Positions 1 to 9,245 of a stretch of DNA of 64,000 bases are shown here, piece by piece. Below the pieces are notes generated by a model. The model made no database searches and had not been told where the DNA came from. It worked only from the letters and a program-made list of their open reading frames with translations. Position numbers and translations under genes: made by a program. Source of the stretch: an uncultured Acidobacteriota bacterium. Lineage in GTDB: Bacteria; Acidobacteriota; Blastocatellia; Pyrinomonadales; Pyrinomonadaceae. The stretch covers positions 248,001 through 312,000 of the forward strand of contig CALMAH010000016.1 in NCBI GenBank assembly GCA_937859595.1, read 5' to 3'. Position 1 is the first letter of the stretch. Each line of letters starts with the position of its first letter.

Positions 1-848
1 TGCGCCTTGTTTTCCTCTTTCGTCTTCGCGATCAGGTCATGCATGTAGATATCTACGGCAGCCTTGAAAAAGCCCGATTTACCGCCATAGTTGTTCTTCA
101 GGGCAGCATTCTTTGTATCTTCAAGGATCATCTGCGAAAGCCGAGCATATCTCGTGTGGTCAAACTCAAGCTCAGTGGGGTCGGCCGAAGGCGGACGGAT
201 GTAATTTATATTCACCTTGTCCGGCTTCAGGTCGTACTTGAGAAAATCGTACCAATCAAAGATCGTGTCCTGGTTCGATCGCATCACACAGGTACAGGTC
301 TGGATGTCCAACTGTGGATACTGCTCGCGTTTCATCTGCTGTAGCGTACGGGCCGTATGGATCGCCTTGTCCCAGCTGCCTTCTTTGCCTCGGATCTTCT
401 CATGCGCATCTTTCATCCCATCGATGCCAAGAGCGACCGACACATTCAGCTTCGGACATTCCTCCAATATCCGCGTAACGTCCGGAAAGATCCGCGGATG
501 GATCTGCCCGTTCGACATCAGATAAACCGAATCGAGCTTGTTGTTCTCGTAAAACGCCCTAACGATCTCCGGCAGGTCCTTCCGCGTGAACGGTTCGCCG
601 CCGGCCAGAACCAGGACCCCGAGGTTTCCACCAAGCGTTTCCGAGATCCGGGCTATCTCGTCTGTCTTCATCTGGAGCTTTTTGCGGGGCCGGTCGTCCA
701 ATTCCTCAGTAAAGAAACAGTGGGTGCACCGCATGTCGCAAACGCTGGTCACCAAGATATTCAAAAAGATGGGTGAGATCGGCCGGCCAACGACAATGCT
801 TGCGTACCGTTTGAAGATCTCCCTCGTTGCAAAATCCATCAGATCCAT
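1..848 (-). CDS. Radical SAM protein, 3' end cut by window edge
   Basis: The minus-strand frame stays open from an ATG at 848 to the window edge, giving 282 residues of an incomplete protein. A Shine-Dalgarno AAGGTGAG sits just before the ATG. A second in-frame ATG lies at 839. Residues about 38 to 45 read CDMRCTHC, the CxxxCxxC motif that binds the 4Fe-4S cluster of radical SAM enzymes, and AGGEPF about 45 residues later is the usual GGEP motif that contacts SAM. The N-terminus is soluble, with no signal peptide. The substrate cannot be told from the part present; a C-terminal SPASM domain, if any, lies outside the window. It is transcribed away from the exported protein at 1141. The family call is secure and the reaction is unknown. 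Confidence 0.9.
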   Translation of the reverse strand, partial: MDLMDFATREIFKRYASIVVGRPISPIFLNILVTSVCDMRCTHCFFTEELDDRPRKKLQMKTDEIARISETLGGNLGVLVLAGGEPFTRKDLPEIVRAFYENNKLDSVYLMSNGQIHPRIFPDVTRILEECPKLNVSVALGIDGMKDAHEKIRGKEGSWDKAIHTARTLQQMKREQYPQLDIQTCTCVMRSNQDTIFDWYDFLKYDLKPDKVNINYIRPPSADPTELEFDHTRYARLSQMILEDTKNAALKNNYGGKSGFFKAAVDIYMHDLIAKTKEENKA

Positions 849-977
849 TTTCACTCACCTTGAGGACAATGAACGTCCCCGGCGGAAATACTATTCCGCA
901 AACTTAAAATGTATCGTATCCGGGACGATTTTGGAACCTAACCGGAGACGCCAAAGAGCTTCGTTGAAATAAAACGC

Positions 978-1005
978 TTGAAATTTGCTTAAAAAATGCT
1001 ACGAT
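978..1005 (+). promoter_or_regulatory. Possible sigma70 promoter for the gene at 1141
   Basis: TTGAAA at 978-983 and TACGAT at 1000-1005 are separated by 16 bp in the divergent intergenic space. The position suits transcription of the exported protein at 1141. This is a match by eye only. Confidence 0.35.
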
Positions 1006-1140
1006 GCCTCTGTTTTCTGTTTTGGCACGGCCATTTTTGAGGGAAAACCGAAGAATTGATACTTTTTCGGGAATTCCATCTGGAGCACTCGGCTTCGGCA
1101 AGACCTGAAGGTTCCGTATAAGCGAACAGCAATAAGCCAT

Positions 1141-1578
1141 ATGTTCAGTTCCAAGCATCTTCTCCGCAAAACCGCATTTCTAGCTGGGGCATTTGCCATT
1201 TTTCTGACAACTGCTTTCGGTACTGCCCCAGAAGTCGCAGGAATTGACGCTCTTAGATCTGACGATCGTCCGGACAAGCTAAGAAAGGCCGGCATCCGCG
1301 GAACAACGCCGGCCCTCGTGAACGTTTCCGGCACTGCCCGCACCGCTTTCAACGTTCCGATCTCAAACGCACGCGTATTTTTGATGGATGAGACAGGCGA
1401 GATCCGGCGCACAACCACTTCCGGATTCGGCTTTTTCCGATTTACTGATGTCCCGACGGGCGATCTTTACTTCATTTTCATCGAACACCGCCGCTATATG
1501 TTCGCCACGCCCTCCTATCTGATCGAGGTTCATAAAGACCGCAGCGACATCCACTTTTGGGGTGAGTTGATCTTCTGA
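1141..1578 (+). CDS. Exported protein with carboxypeptidase-regulatory-like fold
   Basis: The 145-residue protein starts with a basic stretch and a hydrophobic segment (about residues 8-27), a likely signal peptide. The mature part contains VSGTARTAFNVPISNARVFL, then a Thr-rich turn and a GFFRFTDVPTGDLYFIFIEH strand pattern. This matches the carboxypeptidase-regulatory-like / Cna-B beta-sandwich repeat (ornamented strand, then GxFxFxxVPxGxY). Such small exported sandwiches are abundant in Acidobacteriota and usually act as adhesive or structural modules; no enzymatic residues are expected. It stands between a divergent radical SAM gene and a cysteine desulfurase with no obvious functional link. 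Confidence 0.75.
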   Translation: MFSSKHLLRKTAFLAGAFAIFLTTAFGTAPEVAGIDALRSDDRPDKLRKAGIRGTTPALVNVSGTARTAFNVPISNARVFLMDETGEIRRTTTSGFGFFRFTDVPTGDLYFIFIEHRRYMFATPSYLIEVHKDRSDIHFWGELIF

Positions 1579-1637
1579 ACGCTAACTCCTGACACAACGG
1601 TTTAGACTTCGCAATTCCAGAGAACTAGAATGTTCAT

Positions 1638-2828
1638 ATGTTCAGGAGAGTTTATCTGGACAATTCTGCCACCACTCCCGTCGATCCTCGCGTTCTCGAC
1701 GCGATGATGCCGTTTCTTACCGATAAATTTGGGAACGCATCAAGCATTCACTTTTACGGCCAGGAGACCCGCGCCGCCGTTGACAAGGCCAGACATCAGG
1801 TGGCCGGCCTGCTGAATGCCCGCCCCGCCGAAATAGTGTTCACGTCGGGTGGGACCGAATCGAATAATCTCGCCATCAAGGGCCTGATCGAATCCATTAT
1901 CGCCCTCAGATCAGATGTCAGCGTCCCGCCGCACATCATCACCACACAGATCGAGCATCCGGCAGTAAAGATGGCCTGCGAAGACCTTGAAAATGAAGGT
2001 GTCTCCGTAACCTTTCTGCCTGTCGCAGAAAATGGTGTGATCCGCATTGCGGATGTCGAGAATGCCATCACCGACAGCACCGTTCTTATCTCGATAATGA
2101 CCGCCAATAATGAGATAGGCACTCTTCAGCCCGTCAGCGAGATAGGCAGATTCGTCCGCGATCAACGCCGGGCGGGCCGAAAGATCTATTTCCATACCGA
2201 CGCGGTTCAGGCTGTCGGCAAAGTACCCATCGATGTCGAAGAGATCGGATGTGATCTGCTTTCGTTGTCTGCACACAAGTTCCATGCTCCGAAGGGCGTA
2301 GGTGCACTTTACGTGCGTCGTGGCACCCGGCTCCATGCACAGAACATCGGCGGTCGACAGGAGCGGGGCCTTCGCGGCGGCACCGAGCCCGTGCCGCTGA
2401 TCGCCGGAATGGGAGCTGCCGCAGAGATAGCCGGAACCGAACTCGCGGGCGAAAATGAGCGGCTGGCCGCACTTCGCAACAGGTTTGAGGACAACATTCT
2501 CGAACGCATCGACGGTTCCCGCCTGAACGGCGATCGCTCGCTAAGGCTGCCGAACATCTCGAACATTTCGTTTGAGGGGATCGAAGGCGAGGCTCTGCTG
2601 ATCAACCTGGATATGCAGGGCATCGCCGTATCCACCGGTTCCGCATGTTCCTCCGGTTCGCTTGAACCGTCGCCGGTCATACGTGCCTTGGGAGCTGACG
2701 ATCAGCGGGCTCGCAGCGCCATCCGCTTCAGCCTGGGCCGGATGAACACTGAGGAAGACATCGACGCGGCCCTCAATACCCTCCCTCGTTCCATCGAAGA
2801 TCTTCGAGCCATTTCACGGCCCAGGTAA
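1638..2828 (+). CDS. Cysteine desulfurase, NifS/IscS class
   Basis: This 396-residue PLP enzyme removes sulfur from L-cysteine to form alanine and an enzyme persulfide, supplying iron-sulfur cluster or thio-cofactor assembly in the cytoplasm. The start MFRRVYLDNSATTPVD is the classic class-V aminotransferase opening. SAHKFHAPKG carries the PLP lysine at about residue 214, and STGSACSSGS carries the catalytic cysteine at about residue 337 on the short active-site loop of group I enzymes. GGTESNNLAI and the HTDAVQ motif are also present. Length is normal for NifS/IscS. No IscU, IscA or IscR gene lies next to it, so a housekeeping sulfur-donor role is inferred rather than a role in a dedicated isc operon. 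Confidence 0.95.
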   Translation: MFRRVYLDNSATTPVDPRVLDAMMPFLTDKFGNASSIHFYGQETRAAVDKARHQVAGLLNARPAEIVFTSGGTESNNLAIKGLIESIIALRSDVSVPPHIITTQIEHPAVKMACEDLENEGVSVTFLPVAENGVIRIADVENAITDSTVLISIMTANNEIGTLQPVSEIGRFVRDQRRAGRKIYFHTDAVQAVGKVPIDVEEIGCDLLSLSAHKFHAPKGVGALYVRRGTRLHAQNIGGRQERGLRGGTEPVPLIAGMGAAAEIAGTELAGENERLAALRNRFEDNILERIDGSRLNGDRSLRLPNISNISFEGIEGEALLINLDMQGIAVSTGSACSSGSLEPSPVIRALGADDQRARSAIRFSLGRMNTEEDIDAALNTLPRSIEDLRAISRPR

Positions 2829-2881
2829 AAAGCTGCCCGTTATCTCTGCCGGACAGCCATTTGAACTAAAGATCCGGCGGC

Positions 2882-4303
2882 CTACCGCCCGATCGCATCG
2901 ATTATCGTCTGTGCGGCCTGTTCTATGATCGGCGTCAAGATGTTCTCGCCATCGGCTTTCGCCCTTGCTTTGAACTGTTTTGCCGCCGCCTGTTGCCCGG
3001 CCGCTCGGTTTAGCCTTATTTCCAGCGTTATCTCGTCCTTTGCTTTCATCTGCGACGAGACCGTCGCGGCCGAGACAACTGCCTGCGTGATTATCTGCCC
3101 CGCGATGTTTCCGGCAACGCTCCCCGTATGGCCGATGCCCGTCCGGGCGATCGTCGAACCAAGTGCCGAGCCGAACATTCCGCCAAAGCCACCGCCGCCG
3201 CCTTTTTTGTGAGCTGCTGTCGTGTAGAGTATCAGGTCACATTCCTTGCTGCTGGCTTCGGCATCGATCGCCGAGGGAAGCTTTCCTTCGAGCACTACGA
3301 CTTCTACGTCTGGCACCCTCAGATATTCCAAGAGCGTATTCTTTATCGCCTCCGAAAGGTCTCCGGCCTCAATGCCCGGGCCGACGGCTGTCACTTTTAC
3401 CCCAACTAGGCCGATCCTGACCGCCCCCTCCTTTTTCGCGGGCGTTTCGCTTCCATTTTTGGAATTAAGGTTGGGTAGCGGCATCGCGGCACCTGAGGTC
3501 AGATCGGGACCGCCTGTCGAACTTATCTGCGGCAGCGAGGCCGCGTACATCTCAGAGACATCCTTCACCTCGCGATATCCTTCGGGCACATCAAAGAGCC
3601 CCGCATCGAGCGACGCCTTTGAGAGTTCGACCACTTCGTTGACCATCGACATCGTCTCTCTTCCGTTCTCGTCGAACATTGTCGTTTTCTCGTAGAGCGG
3701 ATATCCTCGCTTGCCGGAACCGGTCTGCTTCATCTCGTATTGATCGACACAGCCTCCGCTGGCGGCCCTCGGTGCCGTTCTGGTAGGACTGAGTTTGGGG
3801 TCGCAATCGAAGCCGACTGTAAGATCCGTGTACCAGCCGTCGATCTCCATCCGCGAACTTGTCTTGTTGCAGGCTTCCGGCGACGACCGTGTGTCCATTG
3901 TGATTATCAGCCGGCGGGCCTGCATCCCGAACATCTGCTTTCGCTCGCCGGTATCTTTTACGTCGATGGTGGTCACCACCTTTCCTCCCTTCACCTCCGG
4001 GCGGGATACGGCTCTCGCGTTGGCGTTCGGTGACACCGGATCTATGTCGCCAAATTCGCTCACGACAAATGTCTTTGCCGCCGGGTTCAGTTGGATCGCA
4101 CGTCTCAGGTCGCATTGCGTTATGTTGACCATCGCGCCGTCCATCATCTCGCTGCGCTGGCGTTTGCCCTTTATCATTGTCAGATTATCGTAGGTTTGGC
4201 CGCCCATGCTCTGCCGCGACTTGATCCTGATGTCCGCATTTGCCGACCCGAAGCCCGTCAGGACGGCAATTGTCAGGATCATTGCTGAATATAGTCTTTT
4301 CAT
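2882..4303 (-). CDS. Exported protein of unknown function
   Basis: The 473-residue protein begins with MKRLYSAMILTIAVLTGFGSA, a clear signal peptide. The N-terminal half (residues about 25-250) is a beta-rich periplasmic domain that resembles DUF4412-like proteins only loosely. A Pro/Ser-rich linker follows at about 265-290. The C-terminal half has alternating hydrophobic strands, a glycine-rich stretch (KGGGGGFGGMFGSALGS), an alanine-rich helix, and ends in a helix-forming segment. The second half recalls periplasmic proteins whose Gly-rich hairpin could insert in a membrane, but I cannot assign a function. It converges with the desulfurase gene and is divergent from the ECF sigma factor gene. 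Confidence 0.75.
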   Translation of the reverse strand: MKRLYSAMILTIAVLTGFGSANADIRIKSRQSMGGQTYDNLTMIKGKRQRSEMMDGAMVNITQCDLRRAIQLNPAAKTFVVSEFGDIDPVSPNANARAVSRPEVKGGKVVTTIDVKDTGERKQMFGMQARRLIITMDTRSSPEACNKTSSRMEIDGWYTDLTVGFDCDPKLSPTRTAPRAASGGCVDQYEMKQTGSGKRGYPLYEKTTMFDENGRETMSMVNEVVELSKASLDAGLFDVPEGYREVKDVSEMYAASLPQISSTGGPDLTSGAAMPLPNLNSKNGSETPAKKEGAVRIGLVGVKVTAVGPGIEAGDLSEAIKNTLLEYLRVPDVEVVVLEGKLPSAIDAEASSKECDLILYTTAAHKKGGGGGFGGMFGSALGSTIARTGIGHTGSVAGNIAGQIITQAVVSAATVSSQMKAKDEITLEIRLNRAAGQQAAAKQFKARAKADGENILTPIIEQAAQTIIDAIGR

Positions 4304-4453
4304 CTTTCGCTCTCCGTATTTTTATGACTGCTGTATCTGCCTGTCATTCCCTAACGCGAAGCGGCGAACGAAAATCTATCACCTGGCGTTTCGAAATTGC
4401 GCCCTGCTCTTCCTTTACTTATAATCTCGACGACGTCTGACGAACTTGATCTT

Positions 4454-5023
4454 ATGAGCAATGAACCATCCGGCGAGATAACCGCAATGCTGATCGAGCT
4501 TACCGAAGGAAACCAGGAGGTTGTCGATCGCATTCTGCCTTTCATTTATGACGAGCTTCGCCGTCTTGCCGGCAGTTATCTTCGTCGCGAACGCCCCGAT
4601 CATACCCTTCAGCCAACTGCCCTCGTTCACGAGGCCTATATGAAGCTGATCGACCAAAAGAAGGTCCAATGGCAGAACCGGGCACATTTTTTCGGTATCG
4701 CTGCCCAGGTGATGCGCCGCCTCCTGATGGACCACGCCCGCAAACACCTCGCAAACAAACGCGGCGGTGACGCTGAGGTCCTGCCCCTGGAAGAAGAGAT
4801 ACTTGTCGTCTCACACGACAGGTCGGCCGAGCTGCTCGCGCTGGACGATGCGCTTGAGCGGCTTTCGGAGATAGACCCGCCAAAGGCCCGCGTGGTCGAA
4901 CTTCGTTACTTTGGCGGGCTTTCGATCGAGGAGACTGCTGAGGTTCTTGGCGTTAGCGTGCCAACCGTGAACCGCCACTGGAAAATGGCCAAGGCATGGC
5001 TCTATTCGGAACTCGCCGGCTAA
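4454..5023 (+). CDS. ECF-type RNA polymerase sigma factor (X6 subfamily)
   Basis: The 189-residue protein directs RNA polymerase to a dedicated promoter set. Region 2 is seen in LRRLAGSYLRRERPDHTLQP, TALVHEAYMKL and AHFFGIAAQVMRRLLMDHAR, which is typical of the Acidobacteria/Planctomycetes 'sigma-70 X6' group. Region 4 is VVELRYFGGLSIEETAEVLG followed by an HTH ending in NRHWKMAKAWL. The ATG at 4454 is preferred over an in-frame TTG at 4397 because family members begin shortly before the 'ITxML' segment. No anti-sigma gene is adjacent; in this subfamily control often comes from linked kinases, which are not seen here. Confidence 0.9.
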   Translation: MSNEPSGEITAMLIELTEGNQEVVDRILPFIYDELRRLAGSYLRRERPDHTLQPTALVHEAYMKLIDQKKVQWQNRAHFFGIAAQVMRRLLMDHARKHLANKRGGDAEVLPLEEEILVVSHDRSAELLALDDALERLSEIDPPKARVVELRYFGGLSIEETAEVLGVSVPTVNRHWKMAKAWLYSELAG

Positions 5024-5098
5024 ATTCCGAAGCCGCATCACAGCCATCGGCCATCCGCTGCGCTTGAAAATCATCGGCCCAATCGCGAAACTACGATC

Positions 5099-6019
5099 AT
5101 GAGCGAATCTGCAAGCCTGCCAATGAATTTCGGCGGAATAGACGATAAGGAGCTCTCTTCGTTTGAGAGTTCCCGCGTATTGATGCTCCCCGTTGCTTAC
5201 GAAGGCACGGTCTCATACGGTACCGGAACAGGCGACGGGGCAATGGCGATCATCGACGCCTCGCGCAATATGGAGCTATACGATGACGAGACCGATTCCG
5301 AGGTCTATCGGATCGGCATCCATACCCTTGAGAAATTCAAGCCCCGTCCGACCCCGGAAAAAATGATGTCCGACCTATACGATCTGACAAAGGAACTCGT
5401 CGATACCGGCAAATTTGTCTGCATGATAGGCGGGGAGCATTCGGTTTCGGGGCCCGTGATAAAGGCACACGCCGAACGCTATCATGACCTCAGCGTGCTC
5501 CAGATAGATGCCCACGCCGATCTTCGCGACACCTACGATGACACGCCCCATTCGCATGCTTCGATAATGGCCCGCGTGGTAAAGGACCTCCGCATCCCGG
5601 CCGTCCAGGTCGGTATCCGCTCCGTTTCTGCCGAAGAGATCCGGCTGATCGACACCGGCATCCCGACCAAGATCTTCTGGGCCCGCGACATTGTCGGGCG
5701 CACTGACTGGATCGACGAAGCCATTGCCGGCCTTACCGATTCCGTCTATCTGACCATTGACATTGACGGGCTAGACCCGAGCATCGTCCCGACCACCGGC
5801 ACTCCCGAACCCGGTGGACTTGGCTGGTACGAGACATTGACGTTGATCAGAAAACTTGCCGAATCGAAAAAGGTGGTCGGAATGGATCTGGTCGAATATT
5901 CTTATGTTCCGACCTTTGACGCACCGGCCTTTCTCTGTGCAAAGCTCATTTACAAATCTCTTGCCTATATCTTTCGCGAGGACACGCCCAAGGTCTCGTC
6001 TTCGGCCGGCCCCGCATGA
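5099..6019 (+). CDS. speB: Agmatinase / arginase-family ureohydrolase
   Basis: This 306-residue enzyme of the ureohydrolase superfamily most likely splits agmatine into putrescine and urea in the cytoplasm. All metal ligands of the binuclear manganese site are present: GGEHS (His about 114), DAHADLRD (Asp 137, His 139, Asp 141) and DIDGLDPS (Asp 221, Asp 223). The HSHASIMARV segment and the length suit agmatinase better than arginase or formimidoylglutamase, but substrate cannot be fixed from motifs alone. It starts 75 nt after the sigma factor and is followed by an HtrA protease; operon structure is possible but not evident. Confidence 0.88.
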   Translation: MSESASLPMNFGGIDDKELSSFESSRVLMLPVAYEGTVSYGTGTGDGAMAIIDASRNMELYDDETDSEVYRIGIHTLEKFKPRPTPEKMMSDLYDLTKELVDTGKFVCMIGGEHSVSGPVIKAHAERYHDLSVLQIDAHADLRDTYDDTPHSHASIMARVVKDLRIPAVQVGIRSVSAEEIRLIDTGIPTKIFWARDIVGRTDWIDEAIAGLTDSVYLTIDIDGLDPSIVPTTGTPEPGGLGWYETLTLIRKLAESKKVVGMDLVEYSYVPTFDAPAFLCAKLIYKSLAYIFREDTPKVSSSAGPA

Positions 6020-6142
6020 CGCCGTCGGGAACGTCTTTGTCAGAACCTGAAATGCCCTGCGAACGTATAGTATCCAAGGCTCTTTAATTGACGCCCGAAG
6101 TGCGTTAAAATTTACTTTTTGGCGTTCGAATGGAGTAATGTG

Positions 6143-7633
6143 ATGACGTTCAGAATTTTTTTCACGACTGCGATCTTGGCTTCCCTGCTGCTCGTTTCCG
6201 CTTGCGCGACGGGCCTTTTTTCCAATGGAGAAGTTCCCGTCCCCATAGAACCTGCCCCGCCGCCTGGGCCGCTGGTCGTCGATGGGGTGCGCACCTCTTA
6301 CGCCGATGTGGTTGAGCGTTCTTCCCCCGCAGTGGTGCAGATAATGGCCGAGGTAAGGTCCTCCGCTCGGCAGCCTCAATCGGGCCGTTCCCCGCTCGAA
6401 GATTTCTTCCGCCAGATACCGCCGCCGCGCGGCGATCAAAGGCCGCCGGTCGAAAGGGGGGTCGGTTCGGGCGTTATCGTCAGCGCTGATGGCTCGGTGC
6501 TTACCAATGCCCATGTGGTCGACGGCGCGGAAAAGATCATGGTCACCACCGCCGACAACAAGGAATTTGAAGCAAAACTCGTCGGCATCGACAAACCGAG
6601 CGACCTGGCCGTGCTCAAGATCGAGGGCCAGGGCATGCCATATCTCGGTTTTGGGAATTCGGATTCCGTCCGCGTCGGCGACATAGTGCTCGCCATCGGG
6701 AACCCGCTCGGGATCGGCCAGTCCGTCACCGCCGGGATCATATCTGCCAAGGGCCGGCGGACGGGGCTGTCCTATGGCGGCAGCGATTCATTCGAGGATT
6801 TCCTCCAGACCGATGCATCGATCAACCGCGGAAACTCCGGCGGAGCTCTTGTTAATTTGAACGGCGAACTTGTAGGCATCAATTCGCAGATACTTTCTGC
6901 CGGGGGAAGCGGAAACATCGGCATCGGCTTCGCCATCCCTTCAAATATGGCAAAGACCGTCTTGGAGCAATTGCTTGCCGATGGCCGTGTGCGGCGCGGT
7001 ATGCTCGGCGTCGTTATTCAGAACATTACTCCGGAGATGGCACAGGCGCTCGAATTGGAGGACACCCGCGGCGTTGTGGTCAGCAATGTGCGGCCCGGAA
7101 GCTCCGCTGAAAAAGCTGGTGTCCGCGTTGGCGATATAATCACGGCCATTAATGGCGAAAGTGTGGACGACGGAAACGTGCTTCGTAACAAGATAGCCGG
7201 GACCCTGCCGGGTTCGGTTGTGAAACTTACCGTAAACCGCGAAGGGGCAAGTCAGGAGCTCACCGCCACCCTGGACGAATACGATACTGAAACGGCATCG
7301 GCGAACCCGAAGCCGGCTGAAGGCGACGATGCGGCACGGCCGACGGACAGCGGACGGCTTGGAGTAAGCCTGGTTCCGGTCACACCCCAGCTTTCAAAAC
7401 AATACGGCTCGGGAACTGAAAAACAGGGGCTGGTCGTGATGGAGGTCGATGAGAGCGGCGCGGCGGCCGACGCGGGCATCGCCGTCGGGGACATTATTCT
7501 TGAGGTTAACCGTAAACCGGTTGCAAGTGTCGACGAGATCGAATCTGCGATCAGGACCGCCGGACAGCGGCCGATCTTGCTGCTGGTCACTCGAAAGGGC
7601 TCGACAATGTTTTTGACAGTCCGAGTGCGCTAG
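6143..7633 (+). CDS. HtrA/Deg-type serine protease, lipoprotein with two PDZ domains
   Basis: This envelope quality-control protease has 496 residues from the ATG at 6143, which follows a GGAG ribosome-binding site; an in-frame TTG at 6119 is less likely. The N-terminus ends in LLLVSAC, a lipobox with Cys 21, so the protein is probably anchored as a lipoprotein rather than free in the periplasm. The trypsin-like triad is visible as TNAHVV (His), SDLAVL (Asp) and GNSGGALV (Ser). Two PDZ domains follow, the first around GMLGVVIQNITPEMA and the second around GRLGVSLVPVTPQL, each with carboxylate-binding Gly-Val/Leu loops. A Pro/Arg-rich linker near residues 75-100 separates anchor and protease. 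Confidence 0.93.
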   Translation: MTFRIFFTTAILASLLLVSACATGLFSNGEVPVPIEPAPPPGPLVVDGVRTSYADVVERSSPAVVQIMAEVRSSARQPQSGRSPLEDFFRQIPPPRGDQRPPVERGVGSGVIVSADGSVLTNAHVVDGAEKIMVTTADNKEFEAKLVGIDKPSDLAVLKIEGQGMPYLGFGNSDSVRVGDIVLAIGNPLGIGQSVTAGIISAKGRRTGLSYGGSDSFEDFLQTDASINRGNSGGALVNLNGELVGINSQILSAGGSGNIGIGFAIPSNMAKTVLEQLLADGRVRRGMLGVVIQNITPEMAQALELEDTRGVVVSNVRPGSSAEKAGVRVGDIITAINGESVDDGNVLRNKIAGTLPGSVVKLTVNREGASQELTATLDEYDTETASANPKPAEGDDAARPTDSGRLGVSLVPVTPQLSKQYGSGTEKQGLVVMEVDESGAAADAGIAVGDIILEVNRKPVASVDEIESAIRTAGQRPILLLVTRKGSTMFLTVRVR

Positions 7634-7712
7634 CCAGTCGTGCACCGTAGAAGATGGCGGTCCACCGGGGCCGCTCTTTCGTCTGGCCCCACACTGTGCT
7701 AAAACTCAACCT

Positions 7713-8231
7713 ATGCAATGGAGCCGTTCGTTCATCATTACGTTGATCATCTTCTCTCTGATCGTCGGTTTTTTTGACTTTTACGCATGGAGTTGGCTTC
7801 AGAGCATCGGATCGCCGCTTGCAGCGCTTGAAGGCTACGCCTACTATTCCGATCTCGCCTGGACCTCGCTTTGGATATCAGCGCTCATCCTGCTTGTCCA
7901 CGCAAACATCGCCTTTGCAAAACAGAACCGCCCATGGTTCTTTTGGGCAACCTTCGCCTACTTTTGCTTTTTCGTCATCCTGAAATACTTTTGGCTTGCG
8001 CTCGCCGAGTTTGATTTTCGCCAGTCGAATAATATTGAACAGGCCGGCACGCTGATCGGGCCGTTCGTGGCCGTTTTCCTCTTCGTTTTTGTTGGAGGCC
8101 TCATTTTCGCGAACCACTTCCTCGCCGTGCGGCTGAGCGAACGCATATACCCGTCCCCTGCCAAAAGCCGGGAGAACGAAAAGTCCATGAATGAAAAAGC
8201 TTCAACCGGGGATACGCAAGACGATGTCTAG
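7713..8231 (+). CDS. Four-helix integral membrane protein, unknown function
   Basis: The 172-residue protein has about four hydrophobic stretches: residues 6-25, 48-68, 75-97 and 112-135. A short hydrophilic tail rich in Lys, Glu and Ser follows. Aromatic residues cluster in helix 3 (RPWFFWATFAYFCFF). No catalytic motif is visible and I do not recognise the family. It follows the HtrA gene by about 80 nt. Confidence 0.7.
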   Translation: MQWSRSFIITLIIFSLIVGFFDFYAWSWLQSIGSPLAALEGYAYYSDLAWTSLWISALILLVHANIAFAKQNRPWFFWATFAYFCFFVILKYFWLALAEFDFRQSNNIEQAGTLIGPFVAVFLFVFVGGLIFANHFLAVRLSERIYPSPAKSRENEKSMNEKASTGDTQDDV

Positions 8232-8478
8232 ATCTGTGTCGGCAGCCGGGAATGACGGTTTAACTCCGAGTGATCGCGGTCCTTATTTTCGCCAGTCCGG
8301 ACATCATAAATGACTTGAAAAAAGGGGAGAGGGGCAAACCAGATCCTATACCAAACCTTGATCCGCAATTCCGAAGCCGAACGCGACCCGCAGTCCACCG
8401 CTTATCGATCACCACTAAAGTCGTGCGTTAGCAACAGTTTACGGCACAACCACCTTGTCGTTTTCGCCCCGCTATCTG

Positions 8479-8507
8479 TTGACAACCGCCTTTTTTCACG
8501 GCATTCT
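8479..8507 (+). promoter_or_regulatory. Probable sigma70 promoter with long leader for the 8728 operon
   Basis: A perfect TTGACA at 8479-8484 is followed after 17 bp by CATTCT at 8502-8507. It would start transcription near 8514 and leave a leader of about 210 nt before the PA2779-like gene. The rest of the 8232-8727 gap shows nothing coding. Confidence 0.45.
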
Positions 8508-8633
8508 AAAGTATCAGAGAAGTTGTACTTATTCTGATCGTTTTGGCGGCAGAGATCGGCCGGAAGACAGTTCGGCGTCCTTGACACCTTCAGAGGATCA
8601 AGGATTCCGGGTTCGGTCGACTTGGAATTCAGG

Positions 8634-8693
8634 GCCCGTCGCCGCTATTAAAGTTAGACGGGTCTTTTACAATGTGTCGGCAAAACGACACAT
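8634..8693 (+). other. Two leader hairpins upstream of the PA2779-like gene
   Basis: The first pairs GCCCGTC (8634-8640) with GACGGGT (8657-8663) and is followed by CTTTT, weakly terminator-like. The second is a perfect 8-bp hairpin, ATGTGTCG (8672-8679) with CGACACAT (8686-8693) around a 6-nt A-rich loop. A strong purine ribosome-binding tract (GGGGGAGG) follows near 8709-8716. Together they could form an attenuator; no known riboswitch class is recognised. Confidence 0.35.
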
Positions 8694-8727
8694 CAATTCT
8701 TGATTTTAGGGGGAGGTTATTTAGTGT

Positions 8728-9123
8728 ATGAGTCTCAAACTGAGAGCCGGATTGTTCGTTAGCTGTTTATTGATTATTTCCTTTGCTGTTCCTCCAAGCC
8801 TTCGGGCACAGCAACACGTCGTAAGCCCCACCGATATCCATAAAGAACTGGTTAACGCCACTGACAGGCGGATCCAAGATCGCCGGAAAGTAAATGATCT
8901 GTTTTCTTCGGAAGAGGCCGAAAGGGCGCTTCGGGGAGCCGGGATGGACCCCGGACAGGTCAGGACCGCTGTCGCGACATTGAGCGATGCGGAACTCGCA
9001 CAGCTAGCGGCCCGGTCGGAAAGGCTTCAGGCTGACTTCGCCGCCGGCAGGTTGAGCAATCGCGAATTGCTCATCATCATCCTGGTGCTGGCTGCTGTCG
9101 TTTTGATCATCGTCGCTACCTAG
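8728..9123 (+). CDS. PA2779-like exported protein with C-terminal membrane anchor
   Basis: The 131-residue protein has a signal peptide (residues 1-27, ending near LRAQQ), a helical soluble middle and a single C-terminal transmembrane helix (ELLIIILVLAAVVLIIVAT). The middle region is typical of the PA2779 family: an EAERAL segment followed by a GMDPGQVRTAVATLSDAELA helix pair. The family's function is unknown, but it is regularly encoded just ahead of a PA2778-type C39-like peptidase, and exactly that arrangement is seen here. It is probably in the periplasm, tethered to the inner membrane. Confidence 0.8.
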   Translation: MSLKLRAGLFVSCLLIISFAVPPSLRAQQHVVSPTDIHKELVNATDRRIQDRRKVNDLFSSEEAERALRGAGMDPGQVRTAVATLSDAELAQLAARSERLQADFAAGRLSNRELLIIILVLAAVVLIIVAT

Positions 9124-9245
9124 TGTCGTTATAGCGTGCCCCGGTTTTCCCCCGGGCGGGGCGCTCTTCGATCGGAAAAGAACTGAAAACGGTGGATCGT
9201 GGCTTCGGCCACGCCACCCGCCGGATGCCCTCACGTGGTAACTCC